Of a stretch of DNA of 5,341 bases, positions 1 through 5,341 are shown piece after piece. The position numbers and the translations under genes were made by a program. The notes under the pieces were generated by a model, which did no database searches, was not told where the DNA came from, and was given only the letters and a program-made list of their open reading frames with translations. The DNA comes from an uncultured Verrucomicrobiota bacterium. GTDB taxonomy: Bacteria; Verrucomicrobiota; Verrucomicrobiia; Limisphaerales; UBA9464. The stretch is from the NCBI GenBank assembly GCA_903925515.1, contig CAIYFP010000405.1, positions 1 to 5,341 of the forward strand, written 5' to 3'. How positions within the stretch are numbered: position 1 is the stretch's first letter; each line of letters opens with the position of its first letter.

Positions 1-16
1 ACCCGGTTGCGCCGGT

Positions 17-1015
17 TCAGAGCCATCGTTTGCCGCGGAAGTAGATGAAGGTCAGGCCGGTGGTGACCAGGGTCAGCACGATGGCCAGGAGATAGCCGCG
101 CGGATGGTCGATCTCGGGCATGCCCTTGAAGTTCATGCCGTACCACGAGGCGATGAGGGTCATCGGCGTCGTGATGATGGTAATCATGGTGAGCACCTTC
201 ACGATCTCGCTCGTCCGATTGGCCGACATGTTGAGGTAAATCTGGAGGATGCCCGAGAGGGAGTCCATGTAGCCGTGGGCCAGCTCGCCGATGTGGAATA
301 GCCCGTCGTACACGTCGCGGTAGTAGGGCACCAGGTGGCCGCGGATGAGCTTGAACTCGCCGCGCGCGAATCGCTGCAGGACCTCGCGCTGGGGGCCGAT
401 GATCTGGCGCAGGTGCAGCACCTCCTTCTTCACCTTCAGGATCTGCTGCAGCGTGGCCGGATCGGGCCGCTCCAGCACCTCGGTCTCGAGGTCGGCGATT
501 TCCATGCTGAGCTCCTCGAGGGCCGGCTTGTAGTTGTCGACCAGCGAGTCGAGCAGCGCGTGGGCCACGCGGTCGGGCGCACGCGCCACGTGCACGGTGC
601 TGCGCAGACAACGTTCTTCGATCACCGAGATGCTCCGCAGCGGCACCGTGTGGTAGGTGACCAGAAAGTTCTTCCCGAGGAAGAAGTTCAACTCGCTGGT
701 CGCGAAGGCCCCGTCCTTGCGGCTGTAGTCCACGGCGTGGATGACCATGAACAGGTAGGGGTTGAACCGGTCGTCCTCCTTGGGCTCATAGGTCTCGACC
801 TTGGGCGAGGGACTCTCGTTGATGCAGTCCTCGACCGACAGCGGATGGAAGTGGAACACGCCCTCGAGCAGTTTGCGGGTGTCGTCGGGGGTCGCGTCCT
901 CGAGATCCACCCAGAGGAAGAGGTTGGTGTCCGCCAGCAGGGTCGGCATCAGGAACAGGTCGATGTCCCGGGAATGCAGCCGTCCGGTGGTGGTGAAGGC
1001 GAACGAGCGGATCAT
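17..1015 (-). CDS. corA: CorA-family magnesium/cobalt transport protein
   Basis: This gene encodes a CorA-type channel that lets Mg2+ (also Co2+/Ni2+ in characterised members) across the cytoplasmic membrane as a homopentamer. With the ATG at 1015-1013 it is 332 residues, normal for the family. The N-terminal cytoplasmic domain shows the usual 'WVDLEDATPDD' and 'HPLSVEDC' stretches, then 'PKVETYE' and 'YLFMVIHAV'. A long charged helix (about residues 166-217) is the expected stalk. Two membrane helices follow (about 274-292 and 308-326). The signature YGMN (GMN at bases 139-131) and the following MPE in the short external loop fit CorA rather than a divergent ZntB. The basic tail RGKRWL is typical. 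The start is uncertain: an in-frame GTG at 1084 would add 23 Pro/Ala-rich residues unlike CorA, and no strong Shine-Dalgarno precedes either site (a GAAGGA lies 13 nt before the GTG). The family call is secure; ion preference is inferred. Confidence 0.95.
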   Translation of the reverse strand: MIRSFAFTTTGRLHSRDIDLFLMPTLLADTNLFLWVDLEDATPDDTRKLLEGVFHFHPLSVEDCINESPSPKVETYEPKEDDRFNPYLFMVIHAVDYSRKDGAFATSELNFFLGKNFLVTYHTVPLRSISVIEERCLRSTVHVARAPDRVAHALLDSLVDNYKPALEELSMEIADLETEVLERPDPATLQQILKVKKEVLHLRQIIGPQREVLQRFARGEFKLIRGHLVPYYRDVYDGLFHIGELAHGYMDSLSGILQIYLNMSANRTSEIVKVLTMITIITTPMTLIASWYGMNFKGMPEIDHPRGYLLAIVLTLVTTGLTFIYFRGKRWL

Positions 1016-1118
1016 ATCGGTCGCAGGCCAAGCTACCCCGCCGCAGGCCGCCGGCAAAGCGGGGAAACGGGAACCTGGCAACACCGACTTCGTCGCGTCC
1101 TTCGAAACCCAAGGCCGG
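1016..1118. other. Intergenic gap with a GC-rich inverted repeat
   Basis: This 103-base gap lies between the stop of the large repeat gene and the chosen corA start. On the minus strand CCCCGC (1064-1059) can pair with GCGGGG (1041-1036) around a 17-base GC-rich loop that contains the palindrome GCCGGC. No T-run follows on the minus strand (it continues TAGCTTGG), so this is not a typical factor-independent terminator. I find no convincing -35/-10 pair and no strong ribosome-binding site before the ATG at 1015. The hairpin ends about 20 bases before that ATG and could influence corA translation, but its role is unknown. If corA really starts at the GTG at 1084, most of this gap would be coding. 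Confidence 0.4.
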
Positions 1119-1343
1119 TCAAAGCACCTGTAAACGGTACAGGCGGCCCGTCTGGAGTGGGCCGGGCAGAATCACCGGTTGGGGGGCGTTGAAGCCTGCG
1201 GTCACGATATCGTTCACCCCGGGCACCGCGGTCCATGGCCCTCCAACGGTGTCGGCCTGCTCCAAACGGCAGGTGGCCCCGGGCGGCCCGGCCACCTGAA
1301 GAGTCACCGTCGATCCCTCCACCCGCAACGCCAAGCGCGGCGA
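1119..1343 (-). other. C-terminal module of the giant repeat protein, ending LYRLQVL
   Basis: The last 74 residues depart from the repeat pattern. They begin SPRLALRVEGSTVTLQVAGP, continue GATCRLEQADTVGGPWTAVPG, and end GRLYRLQVL. The layout (a beta-strand pair, then 'xLExSxxxxGPWxxV', then a terminal 'xYRL') resembles a short beta-rich domain I have seen at the C-termini of many large secreted Verrucomicrobiota proteins. It contains the protein's only visible cysteine. There is no hydrophobic anchor or basic tail, so it is not a PEP-CTERM, LPXTG or simple membrane-anchor signal. A role in secretion, surface attachment or ligand binding is possible but not shown. Confidence 0.6.
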
Positions 1344-4300
1344 CGCCTCCACCACCACCTCGAATGAGGTCTCCACCTTGGCCGTCCCGTCGCTCACGGA
1401 CACCGTGACGCGATTGGTGCTCCGGGCCTGCGACTCGGTCGGCGTCCACCGCAGCGCGCCATCGTTGCCCACGGTCATCCCCGTCGGTCCCGCCATCAGC
1501 CCAAAGGTCAGGACCTGCACAGGAAGGTCGGCATCCGTCGCCTTCAGGGACAGCGCCACGCCACCGGGCAGCTTCACCGTCCGGTTCGAAATCCCCTCAA
1601 GAACCGGCGCCAGGTTCACCTCACGCACCACGATCTCGATCGAGTTCGTCGCGCTCAATGCCGGTTTGCCGTCATCGGTCACGCGCACCAGCACCACGTT
1701 CGTGCTCGGGCCCTGCGCCTCCGTCGGACGCCAATTCACCACCCCGTTGGTGCCCACCGCCAGTCCCTCGGGACCCTGCACCAGGCCGTAGACCAGACGC
1801 TGCGCCGGAACATCCGCGTCCGTGGCGCTCAACGCGAAACTCAAGAGGTTTCCTTCGCTGACACGCCTGGTCCCAACCGCCGTCAACACCGGCGCCACGT
1901 TCGACAACCTCACCGTCACCGTGAACGACCGTTCCACGTTCGCCAACCCATCGCCCACGGAAACCGTCACCGGATACCGTCCTGCCTGCTGCATCGTCGG
2001 AATCCAACGCAACTCTCCCCCGGCCCCCAACGTCATCCCCGGCGGGCTCGTCACCAACCGATACACCAGGGGTTGCGACGGAAGGTCGGCGTCCGATGCC
2101 GACAGGGTCACCCTCAACTCCGACATCGTGTCCACAGTGGCGTCGCCCACCGCCGCCAACACCGGTACGGTGTTCACCTCACGCACCACGATCTCGATCG
2201 CGTTCGTCGCGCTCAATGCCGGTTTGCCGTCATCGGTCACGCGCACCAGCACCACGTTCGTGCTCGGACCCTGCGCCTCCGTCGGACGCCAACTCACCAC
2301 CCCGTTGCTCGACACGGTCATCCCGGCAGGCACGGAAACGGCGGTGTAGTGGAGTCTCTGCGCAGGCAAGTCTGCATCCGTCGACAAAACCGTGAACGCG
2401 AGCTGGTTCCCCTCGCTCACGCGCCGGGTCCCCATCGGGGTCGGCACAGGTGCACGGTTCACCTCCAACACCGTCAATGTCACCCGATTGGTTACGCTCG
2501 TATTCCCATCGCTCACCGCAACGCTCAACACCGCCTGGGATCCGCCATCGGTCTCGCTCGGAGTCCAGGCGAACACCCCGTTCGTCAGCACAGAACCCAC
2601 GGGCCCCTCCAGCATCCGGTAGGTCAGCACCTGCGCCGGCAGGTCGGAGTCCACCCCGGGAATCGCCCACACGAAGTCCGCCGATTCTGGCACCTCACGA
2701 TCCACCATCAAAGCCAGTGACGGTGCTGTCGGGACCTCCCTCACCACGACCGTGAAGGCATTGGTCACACTCTCGATCCCATCGCTCACCGCCACGAGGA
2801 TGACATTGGTCCCCGGCCCTTGCGCCTCGGTCGGCGTCCAAGAGAAGGTGTCCCCGACGATCCGGGCACCGACAGGCCCGGACACCAATCGCGGGTTCAA
2901 CGACTGCACCGGCAGATCCGCATCGCTGTACCGGAGCACCTGCGTGTACGCCACCAACTCGGGAATCACCGCGTTCGTCGGAACCGTGAAGACCGGCGGT
3001 GCATTCACCTCCTGGACCACGAGCACGAACCCGTTGGTCACCGCGTTGACCCCGTCACTGACCGACACGCGCACCGGATAGGTGCCCGGCCCCTGTTCCT
3101 CAACGGGAGTCCACACCAAGGCATTGCCCTGGAGGACGGCTCCGGAGGGACCGGAAATCAATCGCATCACCAACGCCGCCTCCGGAAGTTGAGGGTGCGT
3201 CGCCCTGAACACCTGCCGGTAGGGCGCTCCTTCCGGAATGACGGCAGTGGCCAAACCCACAAACGAGGGGCCACCACTGGCAGGTTTCAAACGGAGATTG
3301 AAGCGGTTGGTCACGCTCACCAGGCCGTCGCTCACGGCAAGCGCAGCGGTTTGGATCACCTCGGAGGACACTGTTCCAGGCGTCCAGAAGAAAACCCCAT
3401 TGGTGACACCCGAACCCACTGGACCTTCGATCCAACGGAATTGCAGCGGCTGTGCAGGAATGTCCGGATCCGCCCCGAGCAGGACTTGAGTGTAGGGCAC
3501 ACCACCGACCAGCGTGACGTCCTCCAATCCGACAAAGGCCGGCATCTGGTTGGACTCCTCCACCGTGATGGTGAACGAAGAACTGGCCTCAGCTTCGCCG
3601 TCAGTCACTGCGACGCGCACGGTCCAAGTCGCTGGCCCTTGCCTCTCGGTCGGCGACCAGATGAACCTGCCCTCCTCGCTCAAAGACGCGCCGTCCGGTC
3701 CATTGAGAAGCATGTAGCGGAGGAGTTGGATCGGTTCATCGGTATCGATAGCCCTCAGGGTCAGTTCGAACGGGAGGTTTTCGGAGATCGTGACCGGTGC
3801 GATATCGTTCCAGCGCGGAGGGCTGTTCTCCTCAGAGACGGTGATGCCGAATTCATTGGTCGTAGAGGATGAACCATCTGAAACCGCCAAGCGAATGACG
3901 TGACGGATGCCTCCCTGGCTCTCGCTCGGAGTCCATGAAAAAAGATCGGCGACCACGGAGATCCCTGCGGGACCCGACACTATCCGAAAAGCGAGGGACT
4001 CGATCGGATTGTCGAGATCGGTTGCGGCCAAGCGAAACTCCAGCAACTGCCCCTCTTTGCCACTCCGGTCACTGATCACCTGGAACAACGGCGCATCGTT
4101 CACCGCTGCGATGGTAATCGCCACCGTCGCCAACGAGGAATCCAACGTGCCATCGTTCACCTTGAAAGTGAACGAATCCGAACCGCTCCCATTCGCATTC
4201 GGCGTGTAGGTCAGGTTGGGAACGGTCCCACTCAAGACACCCTTCGTCGGGGCACTCACCACCACATAGGTCAGCGCCGATCCCTCCACGTCGGTGCCCG

Positions 4301-5341
4301 CCAACGTGATGGCCTTGGGCACATCCTCATCGGTGGTCACCGCTTGGGCTGTCGCCACCGGCGCATCGTTCACCGCGGTAACGACCCAGGCGGTGACGAC
4401 GGTCTCCGTCCCCGGAGACCGTGTATCGCCGGAATCGTTGACCCTGACACGCACGTCCACCGGACCAAACCAATCGGATGCAGGCTCGTAGGCGAGCCTC
4501 GCCAACGCCTCGTTCAGTTGGGTCAACGTGCCTCGCAACGCGATGCTCCCTTGACCGGTTACGTCGCCGATGGGGGTGGCGCCGCCCAAGGATCCCAAAC
4601 GTAGGACACCCGAAGATACGGTGAGATCCATCTCCATCGATGCCAAACCAGCGTCCGGGTCCGAAATGCCTAAACCGGACACTGATATCGGGGTATCCTC
4701 GGCCGTGGTCAATGGCTGTTGAATCAAGATCCGCGGCGGGTCGTTGGTGGTCACAACCGTGAGCCAGAAGGTTTCTCGAATCTGGTAGGCCCCGTCGTCG
4801 ACGACGAGGGTCATCCGCGTTCGTCCACCGACCTCTGGCAAAGGCAGAATCCTCAACCTCCGATTGGAACCGGCACCTTCGATCTGAAGTCCGGAGTCCG
4901 GGACCACGGTCTGGTCGGAACTGGAAGCACTGACACGAAGGTCCACCGCCGGAGTCTCAGCATCGGAAATCTGCAGGGATACCGTGATCGGCGCATCCTC
5001 GGGAACCGTCAGATCGACCAACGTTCCCAACCGCGGGGGCTGATTCATGGGATCGGTGATCACGATCAGAAACGTTTGGTCGGCGGTCCGATCCCGCCCG
5101 CCACGGGATGTGCCACCGTCGTCCATAAGGCGCACCGTGACGGTCGCTGTGCCAACAGCACCCGCGGCCGGTGTGAACGACAAGCGACCGCCGAGGTCGA
5201 CGACCGGAAGAACCGAGAACAAGGCGCCCTGGGCCGTCTCTGTGCGGAATTGGAGCAACTGGGAACTTTCATTCGACGCCCCCGGGCCGATGGAACCCGC
5301 CCAACCCGGGATCGTGGTGGCCCCAGCGGAGTTGGACGACC
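1119..5341 (-). CDS. Giant cadherin/Ig-like tandem-repeat secreted protein, C-terminal part (5' end outside window)
   Basis: One open frame runs from the window edge to TGA at 1121-1119, giving 1406 visible residues. It is 5'-partial: the codons from 5339 down to 5259 read SSNSAGATTIPGWAG... in frame and belong to a recognisable module, so the internal TTG at 5258 is not the start. The visible part has four heterogeneous cadherin-like modules, ten tandem ~90-95-residue modules of putative-Ig (He_PIG-like) type, and a 74-residue C-terminal module. Linkers carry the family hallmarks VNDAP and EVNxAP, and modules carry DADLPxQ, WTPTEAQGP and VSDG. There is one cysteine (near base 1270) and no membrane helix, LPXTG or PEP-CTERM-like tail. 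Such arrays act outside the cell in adhesion, matrix binding or as Ca2+-rigidified stalks; which applies here is unknown. Any signal peptide or catalytic domain would be upstream of the window. It is co-oriented with corA, 103 bases upstream of it. Confidence 0.93.
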   Translation of the reverse strand, partial: SSNSAGATTIPGWAGSIGPGASNESSQLLQFRTETAQGALFSVLPVVDLGGRLSFTPAAGAVGTATVTVRLMDDGGTSRGGRDRTADQTFLIVITDPMNQPPRLGTLVDLTVPEDAPITVSLQISDAETPAVDLRVSASSSDQTVVPDSGLQIEGAGSNRRLRILPLPEVGGRTRMTLVVDDGAYQIRETFWLTVVTTNDPPRILIQQPLTTAEDTPISVSGLGISDPDAGLASMEMDLTVSSGVLRLGSLGGATPIGDVTGQGSIALRGTLTQLNEALARLAYEPASDWFGPVDVRVRVNDSGDTRSPGTETVVTAWVVTAVNDAPVATAQAVTTDEDVPKAITLAGTDVEGSALTYVVVSAPTKGVLSGTVPNLTYTPNANGSGSDSFTFKVNDGTLDSSLATVAITIAAVNDAPLFQVISDRSGKEGQLLEFRLAATDLDNPIESLAFRIVSGPAGISVVADLFSWTPSESQGGIRHVIRLAVSDGSSSTTNEFGITVSEENSPPRWNDIAPVTISENLPFELTLRAIDTDEPIQLLRYMLLNGPDGASLSEEGRFIWSPTERQGPATWTVRVAVTDGEAEASSSFTITVEESNQMPAFVGLEDVTLVGGVPYTQVLLGADPDIPAQPLQFRWIEGPVGSGVTNGVFFWTPGTVSSEVIQTAALAVSDGLVSVTNRFNLRLKPASGGPSFVGLATAVIPEGAPYRQVFRATHPQLPEAALVMRLISGPSGAVLQGNALVWTPVEEQGPGTYPVRVSVSDGVNAVTNGFVLVVQEVNAPPVFTVPTNAVIPELVAYTQVLRYSDADLPVQSLNPRLVSGPVGARIVGDTFSWTPTEAQGPGTNVILVAVSDGIESVTNAFTVVVREVPTAPSLALMVDREVPESADFVWAIPGVDSDLPAQVLTYRMLEGPVGSVLTNGVFAWTPSETDGGSQAVLSVAVSDGNTSVTNRVTLTVLEVNRAPVPTPMGTRRVSEGNQLAFTVLSTDADLPAQRLHYTAVSVPAGMTVSSNGVVSWRPTEAQGPSTNVVLVRVTDDGKPALSATNAIEIVVREVNTVPVLAAVGDATVDTMSELRVTLSASDADLPSQPLVYRLVTSPPGMTLGAGGELRWIPTMQQAGRYPVTVSVGDGLANVERSFTVTVRLSNVAPVLTAVGTRRVSEGNLLSFALSATDADVPAQRLVYGLVQGPEGLAVGTNGVVNWRPTEAQGPSTNVVLVRVTDDGKPALSATNSIEIVVREVNLAPVLEGISNRTVKLPGGVALSLKATDADLPVQVLTFGLMAGPTGMTVGNDGALRWTPTESQARSTNRVTVSVSDGTAKVETSFEVVVEASPRLALRVEGSTVTLQVAGPPGATCRLEQADTVGGPWTAVPGVNDIVTAGFNAPQPVILPGPLQTGRLYRLQVL
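1614..1749 (-). repeat. Near-identical 136-bp block, copy in repeat 9
   Basis: This block matches 2172-2307 at 133 of 136 positions, counted by eye. It encodes the second half of repeat 9, from TNGVVNWRPTEAQG to REVN. Similarity falls sharply on the high-coordinate side (upstream in coding sense), where the next bases are clearly different. The three differences from the other copy give Asn instead of Ser before the conserved Trp, a synonymous Gly codon change, and Ser instead of Ala in SATNSIEIV. Confidence 0.93.
2172..2307 (-). repeat. Near-identical 136-bp block, copy in repeat 7
   Basis: This is the partner of the block at 1614-1749, offset by exactly 558 bp (186 codons, two protein repeats). 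It encodes NGVVSWRPTEAQG through ATNAIEIVVREVN in repeat 7. The intervening repeat 8 does not contain the sequence, so the two copies sit in alternate modules rather than neighbouring ones. Confidence 0.93.
4098..5341 (-). other. Four heterogeneous cadherin-like modules at the visible N-terminal side
   Basis: Four modules of different subtypes precede the uniform array. Module 1 (5341-5043, incomplete) has GWAG..GPGASNESSQ, GALFSVLP and TVRLMDDGGTSRGG, a pattern common to bacterial Ig/cadherin-like repeats. Module 2 (5042-4743) begins QPPRLGTL, with VPEDAPITV, ASSSDQTVVP and VVDDG. Module 3 (4742-4368, about 125 residues) has TTAEDTPISVSGLGISDPDAG, GSIALRGTLTQLNEALARLAYEP and RVNDSGDT, the longer cadherin-like subtype. 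Module 4 (4367-4098) has TTDEDVPKAI, GSALTYVV, YTPNANGSGSDSFTFKVNDG and ends AVNDAP, the very widespread VCBS/Big_9-like type. Acidic EDxP, DxD and NDAP positions are those that bind Ca2+ between domains in this superfamily. Boundaries were drawn at the N-P linkers and are approximate; family names come from recognising the pattern, not from a profile search. Confidence 0.8.

Larger units (their letters stand above)
1344..4097 (-). repeat. Array of ten tandem ~90-95-residue putative-Ig (He_PIG-like) protein repeats
   Basis: The ten repeats, in coding order, occupy 4097-3825, 3824-3549, 3548-3279, 3278-3003, 3002-2733, 2732-2457, 2456-2172, 2171-1899, 1898-1614 and 1613-1344. Each follows the same plan: xAPV.....TV.EG..L.F, DADLPAQ.L.Y.LVSGP.G, a GVF.WTPTEAQGPGT core, then VSVSDG..SVTN.F.VVV.EVN. 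The first three are the most divergent (SPSESQGGIRH in repeat 1 is an example of drift). Repeats 7 and 9 are longer (95 residues) because both carry DDGKPALSATN where the others have a shorter DGxxSVTN loop. Repeat 8 lacks the SEG position, and repeats 8 and 10 replace QGP with QAG or QAR. The periodicity is plain in the translation, with linkers ending in N at regular spacing. Each is expected to fold as one beta-sandwich, so the array would form an extended rod. Confidence 0.88.

Noticed and set aside
1019..1060. Promoter TTTGCC - 17 bases - TAGCTT upstream of corA on the minus strand
   Set aside because: Both boxes match the consensus poorly and would place transcription almost at the start codon.
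1036..1064. Rho-independent terminator after the large gene
   Set aside because: The inverted repeat is present, but no U-tract follows it on the minus strand, and the sequence after it is TAGCTTGG.
1016..1084. GTG at 1084 as the corA start, adding 23 residues
   Set aside because: The extra residues are Pro/Ala-rich and unlike CorA N-termini, and CorA similarity begins at the ATG at 1015. A GAAGGA 13 nt upstream of the GTG keeps it possible but less likely.
335..1192. Plus-strand open frame of 285 codons opposite corA
   Set aside because: It lies almost wholly antisense to a clear CorA gene. Its translation is rich in His, Arg, Gly and Val with no family motif, as expected for the complement of G+C-rich coding DNA.
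2073..2720. Plus-strand open frame of 215 codons, and similar shorter ones across 1378-2755
   Set aside because: All are antisense shadows of the repeat gene. Some look alike because the underlying repeats are duplicated, not because they are genes.
2820..3872. Plus-strand open frame of 350 codons opposite the repeat array
   Set aside because: Its composition (His, Arg and Gly runs) follows from reading the repeat gene backwards. Its apparent repeats mirror the real ones, and no domain is recognisable.
1344..4097. CRISPR or non-coding satellite array
   Set aside because: The periodicity is about 270-285 bp, stays in one open frame, is conserved as protein more than as DNA, and has no short identical direct repeats with unique spacers.
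5256..5258. TTG as the start of the large gene
   Set aside because: The same frame stays open to the window edge and the upstream residues complete a recognisable module, so this is an internal Leu codon.

Overview
The window carries two genes, both on the minus strand. It reads like chromosomal DNA of a G+C-rich, free-living bacterium. The best lineage guess is Verrucomicrobiota (Pedosphaera/Limisphaera-like). That rests on the style of the large gene: tandem cadherin/Ig-like repeats ending in a short C-terminal module with the pattern '...CRLEQ...GPWTAVPG...LYRL', which I associate with large secreted proteins of that phylum. No taxonomic marker is present, so the assignment is inference.

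Layout, in direction of transcription (high to low coordinates). From 5341 to 1119 runs one uninterrupted reading frame that enters from beyond the window edge: the C-terminal 1406 residues of a giant secreted or surface repeat protein. Its visible part has 14 beta-sandwich-type modules. Four are heterogeneous cadherin-like modules (5341-4098). They are followed by ten tandem ~90-95-residue modules of the 'putative Ig / He_PIG' type (4097-1344) and a 74-residue C-terminal module (1343-1122). After a 103-base gap (1118-1016) comes corA (1015-17), a complete CorA-family divalent-cation channel with the GMN signature and two C-terminal membrane helices. Only 16 bases follow it.

The two genes have no evident functional link. 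One is a probable adhesion or matrix-type extracellular protein, the other a housekeeping Mg2+ channel. They are co-oriented with no clear terminator between them, so read-through is possible but unproven.

The most informative structural signal lies inside the repeat array. A 136-bp block at 1614-1749 recurs at 2172-2307 with only three mismatches, exactly 558 bp (186 codons) apart, while flanking repeat DNA is strongly diverged. The protein shows a two-repeat A-B-A-B pattern at the C-terminal end of the array. This suggests duplication of a two-module unit followed by local gene conversion. I see no RNA genes, CRISPR array, insertion sequence or defence system, and no evidence for a novel multi-gene system in this window.
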